A stretch of DNA of 64,000 nt from Phycisphaerales bacterium (GTDB lineage Bacteria > Planctomycetota > Phycisphaerae > Phycisphaerales > JAGLTS01): NCBI GenBank assembly GCA_023135165.1, contig JAGLTS010000013.1:1-64000 (forward strand). The letters run 5' to 3'. The position numbers were made by a program, and so were the translations under genes. Positions 38,073 through 46,985 of this stretch are shown here, piece by piece (positions within the stretch are counted from its first letter, which is position 1; every line of letters begins with the position of its first letter). The notes beneath the pieces are model-generated. The model was given only the letters and a program-made list of their open reading frames with translations, was not told the origin of the DNA and ran no database searches.

Positions 38073-39494
38073 ATGCTGTTTATCAGTTTCCAGTTCGTGT
38101 TTGTGTTCCTGCCTACGGCGCTTGTGCTGTACTACGGATTGGGACGCCTCAAGAGCGATCAGCCGGCCAAGGCGAGCCTGGCGATCATGTCGCTCGTCTT
38201 CTATGCCTACTGGGATTGGCAATCCGGCTGGGAAACGAAGTATATCTTCCTGCTCCTCTCAAGCCTCGTCGTCAACTTCACGATCGGTACGCTGCTTGCG
38301 CGCCAACCCTCCAAGCCGCTGCTCGCGCTTGGGATCTCACTGAACCTCGGCGCGATCGCGTACTACAAGTACGCCGGTTTCCTGGTGGCGAACTACGCTG
38401 CCGTGACGGGCTGGGGCATACAGGTGCCGAGCATCGTTCTGCCGCTGGGCATTTCGTTCTTCACGTTTCAGCAGATCGCGTTTCTTGTGGATGCGCATCG
38501 CGGTGAGGCGGAGGAGCTGAATCCGGTCCGCTACAGCCTGTTCGTGGCGTTCTTCCCGCAGCTCATCGCCGGGCCGATCGTGCATCACAAGGAGATGATG
38601 CCGCAGTTCGCAAAGCGTGATGTGTGCCGATGGAAGTCATCCGCGATTTACGCAGGTCTTGCGGTCTTCACGATCGGGCTTGCGAAGAAGATCGTCATCG
38701 CTGACACGTGCGGGCCTTGGGCCGGGGCTGTGTTCGCGACGACGAGTGATCTGTCGATGATCGAGGCGTGGAGCGGGGCGCTCGCGTACACGATGCAGAT
38801 CTACTTCGACTTCTCAGGCTACAGCGATATGGCGATCGGGCTGGGGATGATGTTCGGCGTACGCATCCCGGAGAACTTCAACGCGCCGTACAAAGCCATC
38901 AGTATCATCGACTTCTGGCGGCGCTGGCACATGACGCTCTCGCGCTTTTTGCGCGATTACCTGTACATTCCGCTTGGGGGGAATCGGCGCGGCAAGTCCA
39001 GGCGGTATATGAACCTCATGCTCACGATGCTGCTCGGCGGACTCTGGCACGGGGCGAGTTGGACGTTTGTCATCTGGGGCGGGTACCACGGGCTGCTGCT
39101 TGTCGTCGTTCACGTCTGGCGGCGCTTCGGCCAACCAATGCCGATGTGGGTGGCGCGGACGATCACGTTCGTTGCGGTGGTTGCGGGATGGGTTGTCTTT
39201 CGAGCGACGAGCATGGGTCAGGCAGGTGAGATCCTGAAGTCAATGTGCGATGTGTCAACGCTTCGTTTCAAGGATCTCTCGCTCATTCCCGGCGGCTGGT
39301 GGCAGGCGGGCTTGCTCGGCGCGCTGGTGGTGTTTGTGAACTTCGCCCCAACGACGCGGTCGTGGACGGAAGGCCGAACGCTGCGGACGAGGCACGCGGT
39401 GCTGCTCGGCGCATTGTTCTTCCTGTGTCTACTCCTGATGCGCGACACGCACCTGGCGAAACGCACAAGTGAGTTCATCTACTTCCAGTTCTAA
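38073..39494 (+). CDS. MBOAT-family O-acyltransferase (AlgI/DltB-like)
   Basis: An integral membrane protein of 473 aa with many hydrophobic helices. Family landmarks are 'LPLGISFFTFQQIAFLVD', 'FFPQLIAGPIVHHKEM', 'YFDFSGYSDMAIGLGMMFG', 'NFNAPYKAISIIDFWRRWH' and the catalytic His in 'LLGGLWHGASWTFVIWG'. Such proteins pass an acyl group across the membrane to a polysaccharide or teichoic-acid acceptor with the help of an SGNH partner, which is encoded just upstream. Start ATG 38073 (Met12 of the listed ORF), immediately after the upstream stop. The polymer being modified cannot be told from the sequence. Confidence 0.92.
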   Translation: MLFISFQFVFVFLPTALVLYYGLGRLKSDQPAKASLAIMSLVFYAYWDWQSGWETKYIFLLLSSLVVNFTIGTLLARQPSKPLLALGISLNLGAIAYYKYAGFLVANYAAVTGWGIQVPSIVLPLGISFFTFQQIAFLVDAHRGEAEELNPVRYSLFVAFFPQLIAGPIVHHKEMMPQFAKRDVCRWKSSAIYAGLAVFTIGLAKKIVIADTCGPWAGAVFATTSDLSMIEAWSGALAYTMQIYFDFSGYSDMAIGLGMMFGVRIPENFNAPYKAISIIDFWRRWHMTLSRFLRDYLYIPLGGNRRGKSRRYMNLMLTMLLGGLWHGASWTFVIWGGYHGLLLVVVHVWRRFGQPMPMWVARTITFVAVVAGWVVFRATSMGQAGEILKSMCDVSTLRFKDLSLIPGGWWQAGLLGALVVFVNFAPTTRSWTEGRTLRTRHAVLLGALFFLCLLLMRDTHLAKRTSEFIYFQF

Positions 39495-39542
39495 CGGGGA
39501 AGATCGTCCGCGCGACGGCTCGCTGCGGAGGGGCGGACGAAA

Positions 39543-39631
39543 CGGACAGGGTGGGATTCGAACCCACGGTAGAGGTAACCCCCTACGCCGGTTTAGCAAA
39601 CCGGTGCCTTCAGCCGCTCGGCCACCTGTCC
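39543..39631 (-). tRNA. tRNA-Ser (anticodon GCU)
   Basis: On the minus strand the acceptor GGACAGG pairs with CCTGTCC. The D-arm contains GAGCGGCTGAAGG. The anticodon stem-loop CCGGT-TTGCTAA-ACCGG gives anticodon GCU (codons AGC/AGU). A long variable arm is present, as in class II tRNAs, and the T-arm is GTGGGTTCGAATCCCAC. Discriminator G fits serine tRNAs. The CCA end is not encoded. Confidence 0.96.
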
Positions 39632-39722
39632 TGTTAGGGGCGGCGATTGTCGCAGATCGAACTGATTGGGTCAATTGCCAAGCAGGGCGGGTGAGCGTCC
39701 CGGCTGCTGGCTGTGCGGTGGG

Positions 39723-41177
39723 TTACGCAGCCTTGACGAGTTGCACATCCTTGGGCAACTGCATGATGCGCTCGATGAGCTGTGCGAACCAAGGTCGCAG
39801 GCCGTCGCAGTCGTCGATCCATTCGGTGCGCGCCAGATCATCCGCGAGATCCTGACGGACGTACCGGCGGACATCACGGTCGGCAGCGGCGAGCGCGAGC
39901 GTGACGGCGGCGGCGACTCGGCCGGCTGCTGCGGGGTCGTACTGCCGCGTCGCCTCAAGCTCCTCCTGCAACCAGCGTTCGAGCTGCGTCTCGCTGGGAA
40001 TATGCTGCGTCCGAAGGAGCAGCGCAGCATCGACAAAGGCGCGGGTCGCCTCGTTGTACTGGCTGTCGAATACGAAGACAGCCCCTCGCTGGAGCATGGC
40101 GGCGGGTTCGTCGCGCAACCGATCGGTGGCGTCGGTGACGGCTCGGACCCAAGGCCCGATGTCGCCGGTCTGGCCGGTCAGGCCGAACCACGTCGTCACG
40201 AGTCGCGCGCAGGCAGTGTGGGCTGGGCCTGTTGCTTTACTGCGAAGGAGCGAGCCAATCGTGTGTGTGAGTTTCGCCGGTGCGTACGGCTGCCTCCCTG
40301 TGAAGAGGTCGTCGAGCGTCAGGCGATGTGGCGACCGGCTCAAAGCGGCGAGTGCGACCGCCAGATCGAATACTGCCCGGGCATGCGTTTGGTTCGCTAG
40401 ATCGACGCCCGGCAGGATCGTCTCACCCGCATCGGCGCGAGGGGAAAAGACATGCATCATCGTCGCCGGAAGAGGCTGGCCGTAGTCGAGCAGCGCGCCG
40501 GGCTTGTGCTCAGCCTGCGCGGTGACGATGTAGATCGTGTGCTTGCGATCGGACGAATCGTCCATCGCGCCGATGTCGGCGAAGAGCGATGGGCTGAGCG
40601 ACGGCTGCTCGGCGTGCACGTACGCATCCAGGCGGTCGGCGGCGATCACCTCCTGGGATGTGCGGTCGTCGCGCGGGTTGACATGGATGAATCGCACGTT
40701 GATGTCGCCGGGGAATCGGCTGGGCAGCGCGGCGAGGTCGATGCCTGCGACGCCGATGCGCAACGGGCAGTCGGGGATGCAGCGCAGCGCCGTGCGGGCA
40801 AGTGAGCCGACCAAGCCGTCGCTGCGGTGGATGACCTGCTCGGCGAGGGCGCGCTTGGCTTGCCGCGGCGAGACGGGCGGTGCGGCGTGGTCGGTGCTGC
40901 GGCGGCGGCGTGAGTCTTCGATGGTGTCGAACAGGCGTTTTCGCAGCGCAACGAGACGGAAGGCGGGCGTGATCGAAGGTCTTCCGCGAGCGTGCCAGAG
41001 GATGGCGATGCCGCCGGTCAGGGCGAGCCACAGACCGATCGGCGTTCCGAGAACCTTGGCGGTGAGCCAGGGCGTGCCGAGCAGTGAGGCTGCGATGAGG
41101 ATCAGTCCCGCAGCGACGCTGTAGAGGCAGAGCGTCACCAGTGTCCCGTTGCTGTTCTTCCGCATGTTGGATTGCAT
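39723..41177 (-). CDS. Hypothetical protein with two N-terminal membrane helices
   Basis: I do not recognise this family. From Met at 41177 the product is 484 aa. It has a short tail, two hydrophobic helices ('VTLCLYSVAAGLILIAASLL', 'GLWLALTGGIAILWHA'), a basic juxtamembrane stretch, and then about 390 soluble residues that probably lie in the cytoplasm. Visible segments include 'LRIGVAGIDLAALPSRF' and 'HTIYIVTAQAEHKPGALLDY', which look like strands of an alpha/beta domain, but no P-loop or catalytic motif is evident. The C-terminal ~180 residues are helical. It lies downstream of a divergent intergenic region shared with the UbiA-family gene. Confidence 0.7.
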   Translation of the reverse strand: MQSNMRKNSNGTLVTLCLYSVAAGLILIAASLLGTPWLTAKVLGTPIGLWLALTGGIAILWHARGRPSITPAFRLVALRKRLFDTIEDSRRRRSTDHAAPPVSPRQAKRALAEQVIHRSDGLVGSLARTALRCIPDCPLRIGVAGIDLAALPSRFPGDINVRFIHVNPRDDRTSQEVIAADRLDAYVHAEQPSLSPSLFADIGAMDDSSDRKHTIYIVTAQAEHKPGALLDYGQPLPATMMHVFSPRADAGETILPGVDLANQTHARAVFDLAVALAALSRSPHRLTLDDLFTGRQPYAPAKLTHTIGSLLRSKATGPAHTACARLVTTWFGLTGQTGDIGPWVRAVTDATDRLRDEPAAMLQRGAVFVFDSQYNEATRAFVDAALLLRTQHIPSETQLERWLQEELEATRQYDPAAAGRVAAAVTLALAAADRDVRRYVRQDLADDLARTEWIDDCDGLRPWFAQLIERIMQLPKDVQLVKAA

Positions 41178-41396
41178 ACCGCAAGATCGGCCGGGGCGGC
41201 GTCCGTCGTGAGACGCCAGCGCAGAGAAGCGCGACGCGGGCATGCCCCAACGCGCACAACTGGACCGGCGGCGCGAATCCGTCGCATAGCTGGCGCATGC
41301 TGCGTATTCGGACGGCTGAGCATCAGGGCGCGGGGTGGGGGGATTCGTCGCCGGGGAGCGTGAAGCCGCGAGCGGCGTCGGCGGGCGGCAAATGCG

Positions 41397-41404
41397 TGTA
41401 TATT
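41397..41404 (+). promoter_or_regulatory. TGTATATT, possible -10 for the UbiA/GT-C operon
   Basis: An AT-rich TGTATATT stands out in the GC-rich 309-bp divergent gap (41178-41486), about 85 nt before the phosphoribosyltransferase start. No clear -35 accompanies it. The rest of the gap shows no ORF or repeat that I would support. Confidence 0.35.
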
Positions 41405-41486
41405 CGCCACCGAAGTGCAGCCGACGTGTCCCGCTGGTCGATGTCGGCCAAGTACGCGCGAGCGCAGCCCACCGGAGCCTATCGGC

Positions 41487-42437
41487 ATGGTCAAAGACCT
41501 TGTGCGCCTGGCACGTCCCCTAGATTGGACGAAGAACGTCTTCGTTCTGCCAGCCCTGATCTACAGCGGGGAGTGGCGAAGCACGATCGGACCCGGGCAG
41601 TGGGAACCGAACTGGACGGCGATCCTCGGCACGCTCGGAGCATTCATCGCATTCAGCCTGCTGGCCAGTGCGATTTATGCGGTCAACGACACGCTGGACC
41701 GTGACAAGGACCGTCTGCACCCGGTCAAATGCCGCCGGCCGGTGGCGAGCGGCGTTATCTCGCCATCGACGGCGACGACGTTCGCGCTCCTGCTCGCCGT
41801 GGCTGCGTTCGGCCTGTCCTCACAAATCAACCCACCTTACCTCACGGCGGCGCTGCTCATGTACGTGCTGCTACAAGTGGCGTACAACCTCGGGCTGAAG
41901 CGCATCATGCTGCTGGATGTGATGGCGATCTCCACGGGGTTCGTCCTTCGCGCGCTGGCGGGCGGTGCTGCGGTGCCCACTCGGGTTTCGCTGTGGCTGA
42001 TTCTCTGCGTCTTTTTCCTCTGTCTGTACCTGGGCTTTGTCAAAAGGATGTGCGACCTCCAGTCAGCCACCAAGCAAGGTGAGACGCAGTGGAGGTCACC
42101 GGCTGGGTACGACCACGAGGAGGACATCTCCTGGCTGCTCGGATTCACCGGCGTGCTGTCGATCGTGATGTACGTGATGTACGCGTTGTCGTCGCATACG
42201 ACTCGGCTCTTCGGGTACAGCGCGACGGCGTTCGTCTTGATGGTGCCGATCCCGATCATGGTGATGCACAGGATGTACATGTGCGCCAAGCGCGGCGAAT
42301 CGGACAGCCCGCTCGGGTCGCTTCGCCAAGACCCCGTGGTGATGATCGGCGGGATTTTGTTCCTGCTCGGCACGGTGACGATCATCTATGCACCGGGCGT
42401 CGACGATTTGATCCGGAAGTTCTTCCTTATGGAGTAG
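41487..42437 (+). CDS. Decaprenyl-phosphate phosphoribosyltransferase-like UbiA-family enzyme
   Basis: UbiA-superfamily membrane prenyltransferase. The first Asp-rich motif 'NDTLDRDKDRLHPVKCRRP' (NDxxDxxxDxxHPxKxxRP) and the opening 'LARPLDWTKNVFVLPALIYSG' are typical of DPPR synthase, which transfers 5-phosphoribose from PRPP to decaprenyl phosphate on the way to arabinosyl or ribosyl lipid donors. About eight to nine hydrophobic helices are seen. Start ATG 41487 behind CCGGAG, 316 aa. The next gene, 9 nt downstream, is a GT-C glycosyltransferase that could use the resulting lipid-linked sugar. The DprE1/DprE2 epimerase genes of mycobacteria are not in the window. Confidence 0.85.
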   Translation: MVKDLVRLARPLDWTKNVFVLPALIYSGEWRSTIGPGQWEPNWTAILGTLGAFIAFSLLASAIYAVNDTLDRDKDRLHPVKCRRPVASGVISPSTATTFALLLAVAAFGLSSQINPPYLTAALLMYVLLQVAYNLGLKRIMLLDVMAISTGFVLRALAGGAAVPTRVSLWLILCVFFLCLYLGFVKRMCDLQSATKQGETQWRSPAGYDHEEDISWLLGFTGVLSIVMYVMYALSSHTTRLFGYSATAFVLMVPIPIMVMHRMYMCAKRGESDSPLGSLRQDPVVMIGGILFLLGTVTIIYAPGVDDLIRKFFLME

Positions 42438-42446
42438 GAGCACGCC

Positions 42447-43721
42447 GTGCGCGGCAGCCTGTCACAGCGCCGGTGGTGGGGTGGAGCGGCGGTCGTCGCG
42501 CTCGTGTACATAGTGCTCGTCGGCGCGGTGATGGCGCTGACGTGGGGCTGGACGGACCGCACACCGGATTGGCCGATCGCGTCATACGATGAAAAAATGT
42601 ACCACAGGCCGGTGATTGAGCAGTTCGCACAGCAGTGGCCCGCGGTAGATCTGCGGGACTACGCGTCGGCGACGACGCCGGGATATCACCTGCTCGCCGC
42701 GGCGGTGTGGCGTCACACCAACCCGGCGACGGTGCGCGTGGTGAGCGGGCTTGCATGCGTACTTGCGCCGTTGTTGTTGTATGGGTTTGTGTCGCGCCGC
42801 CTCGGGCCAGGACCAGGCGCACTGATCACATGCACGGTCTGTTTGTGCAACTACGTGATCGGATCGGCTGCGTTTCTCACGACAGACAGCTTCAGCTTGA
42901 TCTTCGTGATCGTCGCGCTCGGGGCGATGCTGCGCGCGCTGGACGGGGCGGGTCGGCGGTGGCTGGTCATCGCGGCTGCGGCGGTCATCGCCGTCGTGCT
43001 CGTCCGGCAGATTCAGGTGTGGTTGTGCGGGCCGCTTCTTGTCACGGCGTGGCTGTGTCGAAAACACGATCGTGCGAGCCTGCCGATCGGCATGGCGGGT
43101 TGCGCAGCGGCGGGAGCTGCGGTCGCATACTTCCTGTGGCTGTGGGGCGGGCTGACACCACCCAGCTTCGCGGCGCAGCACGGCGGCGGATGGAACTTCG
43201 CGGCGATTCCATACATCCTCTCGCTCTTCGGACTGCTCGGGATCTGCTACATCGGGTTCCTCGCGCCGAGCCGATATGACAAGTCGGCTCTTCTCATCGG
43301 CGCTGCTGCGGGACTTGTCATTGCGCTTGTGTTCGTGACTGCGCCGAGCGAGCCGGCGGGTCGCTGGGCCGGTGTGATCTGGCTCGCGGCGGACAAGCTG
43401 CCGGTAATCGCCGGGCGGTCGGTGGTGTTCATCGTGCTGTGCCCGTTGGGCGGCGCAGCGGTGGCGCTGTGGGCATCGCGCACGTGGGACCGGGGCGGCG
43501 GGGTTCTGCTCTTGTCGCTGCTCGCATTCACCATCGCGCACACCGCCAACGCGCAAGCATGGCAGCGGTACTACGAACCGTTCCTCTTGATCCTCTGCGC
43601 CCTGCTCGCATCGCGCAGCGACGTGCGCCGGGCTTGGGCAATGCTCGGCATCGCCGTGCTCCTCATCGGGCTGGGCGTGGTGACAGCGGTGAAGGTGTAC
43701 GTGCCGATTGCGGGTGGTTGA
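42447..43721 (+). CDS. GT-C-type membrane glycosyltransferase (ALG10-like features)
   Basis: A polytopic membrane protein of 424 aa. After the first helix comes an acidic loop, 'ASYDEKMYHRPVIEQFAQ', followed by 'YASATTPGYHLLAAA'. This resembles the D-E...H...TTPG-Y arrangement in the first exported loop of GT-C enzymes of the ALG10/DIE2 type. About ten further helices follow. Such enzymes use polyprenyl-phosphate sugars as donors. GTG start 42447 behind GTAGGAG; only 9 nt after the UbiA-family gene, so the two should be cotranslated. Donor and acceptor are unknown, and the GT family is a tentative call. Confidence 0.65.
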   Translation: MRGSLSQRRWWGGAAVVALVYIVLVGAVMALTWGWTDRTPDWPIASYDEKMYHRPVIEQFAQQWPAVDLRDYASATTPGYHLLAAAVWRHTNPATVRVVSGLACVLAPLLLYGFVSRRLGPGPGALITCTVCLCNYVIGSAAFLTTDSFSLIFVIVALGAMLRALDGAGRRWLVIAAAAVIAVVLVRQIQVWLCGPLLVTAWLCRKHDRASLPIGMAGCAAAGAAVAYFLWLWGGLTPPSFAAQHGGGWNFAAIPYILSLFGLLGICYIGFLAPSRYDKSALLIGAAAGLVIALVFVTAPSEPAGRWAGVIWLAADKLPVIAGRSVVFIVLCPLGGAAVALWASRTWDRGGGVLLLSLLAFTIAHTANAQAWQRYYEPFLLILCALLASRSDVRRAWAMLGIAVLLIGLGVVTAVKVYVPIAGG

Positions 43722-43736
43722 TGTGTGCGGGGGTCG

Positions 43737-44210
43737 TCAGGGCATCTGGATTCCGCCGGTCGGCGGCTGCGGGCTGGTCCCCGCCGGAGCACCTTGTGCG
43801 GGCATCGATGCGATGTGCTGGCTGATCTCGACGTACCGGTTGCGCAGCTCGTAGATGATCGTGGCGAGGTCCTTGGCCTCATCGTCCGTGAGGCTGCCCT
43901 TGCACTTGTCTTCGAGCACGGCGAGCAGGTCGATGTGGTGCCGTGCCAACTCAAGGCTGACAACAGCCTGACCCGTCTGTGGATCGGGGATACCGCCGAG
44001 GTAGAGCATCGCGGGCGTGACGAGCGTACTCATCAGTGTCTTGAAGTCAGCGGGAGGCAGTTCGCCCGGGCCGAGCTTCGCGCCAGTTGCGTCGCCGCCC
44101 TGGACCTTGGCATGGCGCTCCTTCTCGGCCATCTTGGACTTCTCCTGCTCAACCTCGGCCTTCCAGTCGGAGTCGATGTGCAGCTTCGGGCCTTCGTTCT
44201 GTTCTGCCAC
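43737..44210 (-). CDS. DUF1844 family protein
   Basis: 157 aa from GTG 44210, which is preceded by AAAGGACC; the longer ORF to 44630 has no ribosome-binding support. The core 'FKTLMSTLVTPAMLYLGGIP' and 'LELARHHIDLLAVLEDKCKG', then 'LTDDEAKDLATIIYELRNRYVEI', fits DUF1844, short helical proteins common in Planctomycetes and Acidobacteria. The N-terminus is charged and probably coiled coil; the tail is Pro/Gly-rich. Function unknown. Confidence 0.8.
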   Translation of the reverse strand: MAEQNEGPKLHIDSDWKAEVEQEKSKMAEKERHAKVQGGDATGAKLGPGELPPADFKTLMSTLVTPAMLYLGGIPDPQTGQAVVSLELARHHIDLLAVLEDKCKGSLTDDEAKDLATIIYELRNRYVEISQHIASMPAQGAPAGTSPQPPTGGIQMP

Positions 44211-44318
44211 TGGGGGGTCCTTTCGAGCGTGTATGTCCGGGCCAGCGTCGTCGTCGCAGCGCCAGCGTGACCACACTATAGGGGACAACGCGACGCAGCG
44301 GCGGCTGGATCGGGCACG

Positions 44319-44408
44319 GCTGAGGTCTATACACAACTCCGCCGCGGGGTTCGGATTGGTCGGGCTTGACGGTGAAGCGAGCCGCGGCGTCCCCGCCAGC
44401 GGTCCCCC
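44319..44408. repeat. Long direct repeat, copy 1 (upstream of the zinc-ribbon pair)
   Basis: The string starting GCTGAGGTCTATACACAACT and ending GCCAGCGGTCCCC recurs at 46986-47061 in the same orientation. Copy 1 has about 14 extra bases in the middle. It lies in the gap between the DUF1844 gene and the first zinc-ribbon membrane protein. Confidence 0.85.
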
Positions 44409-44503
44409 ACACAGGCGAGCAACTCGCATCAGAGGGGCGGTGTGACCGCCTCGGGAAACGTGTATGAGGGCTGGATCGGGTACGGTGTGGTTGGGAGGTT
44501 GCT

Positions 44504-45355
44504 GTGTACTGCCGAGCGTGCGGGTACGCACTGTGGAGCATTTCTCCAGGCCGATGTCCCGAGTGCGGCGAGCCGTTCGCGCCGACGCAGTTCTCGTTTC
44601 GGCCGGGCGTGGTGAAGTTTCTCTGCCCACACTGCAAGCAGGCGTATGCCGGCACCGACCCGTTCGGGTTGCCCGCGCCGAGTCACTTCATGTGTGCCCG
44701 TTGCGGCAAGCCGGTGTCGGCGGATTGCATGATCGCGCTTCCGGGCGATGGCATTCCAGAAGAGGCCACCATCGCGCGGGATGCCCTGTGGCCCGATCGC
44801 AAGCGCATCGGACGACGGCGGGCCTTTTTCACGACCGTCGCGTGCGCCATGGTTCAGCCGGAGCGATTCGAAGGCGATCGCCTGCGGCGCGGTGATGTGG
44901 GTGAAGCCATCGGGTTTGCGAGCCTCGTTTCGCTGGGTGCGATTGTGCCGAACGCCCTGCTTCTCTTCCTGGCCGAAGCAATGATGAGCGGGTTGTCCGC
45001 GTGGCTCGCGCTCCGGCTCGTCGGCGTGTGCGTTGGGTTTGCCATCGCGTATCCGGTGATCGTGGTGAGTGTCTGGGCAATCGTGACGCATCTGCTGCTC
45101 AAGGTGATCGGTCGGCCGACCGAAGGGTTCAGCGCCACATACCGGGCGATGCTGTACGGGCAGGGCGCATTGTTGGTTGCGGCGATTCCCGTGATGGGAT
45201 GGGTTCTCGCCGCGACGTGGGTACTGGCCGCCTCCACCTTTGCGGTGAGTGCGGCTCAGCGAGTGGGCGCAGCCCGCGCGGCGCCGGCTGTACTGGCGCT
45301 GCCGGGACTGCTGATTGCGGGGATCGTGGTGGTCTTCGTGCTCTCGGTGATGTGA
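44504..45355 (+). CDS. Zinc-ribbon/YIP1-like membrane protein (paralogue 1)
   Basis: 283 aa. The N-terminus has two zinc-ribbon units: C-x2-C 'YCRACGYALW' with 'GRCPECGEPF', then 'FLCPHCKQAY' with 'HFMCARCGKPV'. After about 120 residues there are five or so hydrophobic helices (from 'ASLVSLGAIVPNALLLFLAE' on), separated by 'GFSATYRAMLYGQGALL', a motif typical of YIP1-domain proteins. GTG start 44504 behind GGGAGG. The closest relative in the window is the next gene (45480), which repeats the same order of modules. Function unknown; perhaps a membrane-trafficking or scaffold-like role. Confidence 0.8.
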   Translation: MYCRACGYALWSISPGRCPECGEPFAPTQFSFRPGVVKFLCPHCKQAYAGTDPFGLPAPSHFMCARCGKPVSADCMIALPGDGIPEEATIARDALWPDRKRIGRRRAFFTTVACAMVQPERFEGDRLRRGDVGEAIGFASLVSLGAIVPNALLLFLAEAMMSGLSAWLALRLVGVCVGFAIAYPVIVVSVWAIVTHLLLKVIGRPTEGFSATYRAMLYGQGALLVAAIPVMGWVLAATWVLAASTFAVSAAQRVGAARAAPAVLALPGLLIAGIVVVFVLSVM

Positions 45356-45479
45356 ACATCATCCGCCGGTGCGCGGCCACTGCGGTTCCGTCGCGTCCAC
45401 AGCGATGCCTCGCAAGTGGGGGTGACGTTCGCCGAAGAAATGGTTGATCGAGTAGGGTGTCATTGCGGGAGGTGCGTTG

Positions 45480-46940
45480 ATGCAGTGTCGCGACTGCGGC
45501 TATTCATTGTGGAACATCCCGCCGGGACGGTGCCCGGAGTGCGGCAAGGCGTTCGCGCCGACGGGTTTTACGTTTCGTCTCCGGGCGGTGAAGTTCCTCT
45601 GCCCGAACTGCAGGCAGGAGTACTACGGCACGGACTTGCAGGGGCTGCCCGTCCCGCGATCGTTCATGTGCGTGAACTGCGGCGAGCCCGTCGAGGCGGA
45701 CCAGATGATCGTGCTGCCGGCTGAAGGGGTGTCGGAGCGGATGGCATTGGCGGAGGCGGCGCCCTGGCGGATGCGGACAAACATCGGGTTGTGGAAGGCG
45801 TTCTGGAAGACGGTCGGCCGGTCCCTGACGCGCCCGGCGTCGGTCGTGCGGTGGTTACCCCCAGAAGGCGGGCTTGCCGAGGCGCTCGGCTTCGCGTGTC
45901 TGGCCGGGTTGTTCGTCACGCTGGTCGGGACGCTCCTTGTCGCGGCGGTCCTTCTGCCGATCGGTTTCTTCACAGGGGGCGGTCGGGGCATGCTCTCGCC
46001 GCTCTTGTTCCTTTCATCCGGCTGCGTGGGCGCTTCGATCGTGTATCTGGTCGTCGGCGTCGCGCTGTGGGCGGTGCTTGCCCATCTGGTGCTTCTTGTC
46101 ACGGGCAAGCGAGCGGGCGGATTCCGACTGACGTATCGCACAATGCTGTACGCGCAGGGGCCGATCGTCTTCGTGCTGATCCCTTCGTGTGGTTCGTACA
46201 TCGCCGGCGCATGGATGACTGTGAGCTGCGCTCTGATGCTGCGAGAAAGTCAAGGCGTGCACGGCGCTCGCGCGACGGCTGCGGCGCTGACGCTGCCCGT
46301 GTTGGCGATCATCGCGTACGCGGCCTTTATCATCACCGCTGTGACGATCGCATCCACCGTGAGCACGATGTCGGTTTCCGGACCGACGATGCCCTTATCG
46401 TCCGTGGCGGGCTTCGGACAGGGCCCGGCAGGGGCAATCACAGCGGCGGCGTCACCGGATGACGGTTCCGGGCCCGACCATGTGCTGCGGCTCGTGGCGG
46501 ACGGCTCGTTGTCCGTCGATGATCTCACGGACCCGTGGGCAGGCCCGCCAGCGACGAGCATCTTGATCGGCGAGCAAACGCTCGCGAGCATCGGCCTCCA
46601 ACCGCCCGGGGAGATCGATCAGTTGGCGAATGCGCTCGCCGCCGAGCGCGATGAGGCGGCATCGTGGTATATCTTCGTGGGCACCGTCTTCTGCTACGAC
46701 GGACTGGACCTGCGCACCACGCCCCCCGACGGCCACAGCGATGTGCTGGGATACATACTGGGCGGCAGCGGTAACGAAGGACCGGGGCAGCCCCGTAAGT
46801 ACACTGTCTGGTTCGCGGACGGCTCATGGCAGCGGATCTCGCGGAGCGAGATAAGTAATCTGATCGCACGAGAAAACGAACACCGCGCCTCGCGCGGCGT
46901 ACCGGCCATCCCGCTGCCTGAAGAAGCTGTTGCCCAATAG
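45480..46940 (+). CDS. Zinc-ribbon/YIP1-like membrane protein with pseudopilin-like C-terminal domain (paralogue 2)
   Basis: 486 aa. The first ~290 residues align with the previous gene: 'CRDCGYSLWNI', 'GRCPECGKAFAPT', 'AVKFLCPNCRQEYYGTDL', then membrane helices around 'GFRLTYRTMLYAQGPIV'. An extra domain of about 170 residues follows, with 'ASWYIFVGTVFCYDGLDL' and 'YTVWFADGSWQRISRSE'. This resembles the 'lFaDGhVe' end of planctomycete pseudopilin-like proteins. ATG 45480 follows GGGAGGTGCGTTG. The pair probably arose by duplication, with later gain or loss of the C-terminal domain. Confidence 0.78.
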   Translation: MQCRDCGYSLWNIPPGRCPECGKAFAPTGFTFRLRAVKFLCPNCRQEYYGTDLQGLPVPRSFMCVNCGEPVEADQMIVLPAEGVSERMALAEAAPWRMRTNIGLWKAFWKTVGRSLTRPASVVRWLPPEGGLAEALGFACLAGLFVTLVGTLLVAAVLLPIGFFTGGGRGMLSPLLFLSSGCVGASIVYLVVGVALWAVLAHLVLLVTGKRAGGFRLTYRTMLYAQGPIVFVLIPSCGSYIAGAWMTVSCALMLRESQGVHGARATAAALTLPVLAIIAYAAFIITAVTIASTVSTMSVSGPTMPLSSVAGFGQGPAGAITAAASPDDGSGPDHVLRLVADGSLSVDDLTDPWAGPPATSILIGEQTLASIGLQPPGEIDQLANALAAERDEAASWYIFVGTVFCYDGLDLRTTPPDGHSDVLGYILGGSGNEGPGQPRKYTVWFADGSWQRISRSEISNLIARENEHRASRGVPAIPLPEEAVAQ

Positions 46941-46985
46941 GCAGCATCGCACGATTCGGCAACGAACGGAACCGGGCGATCCCCC

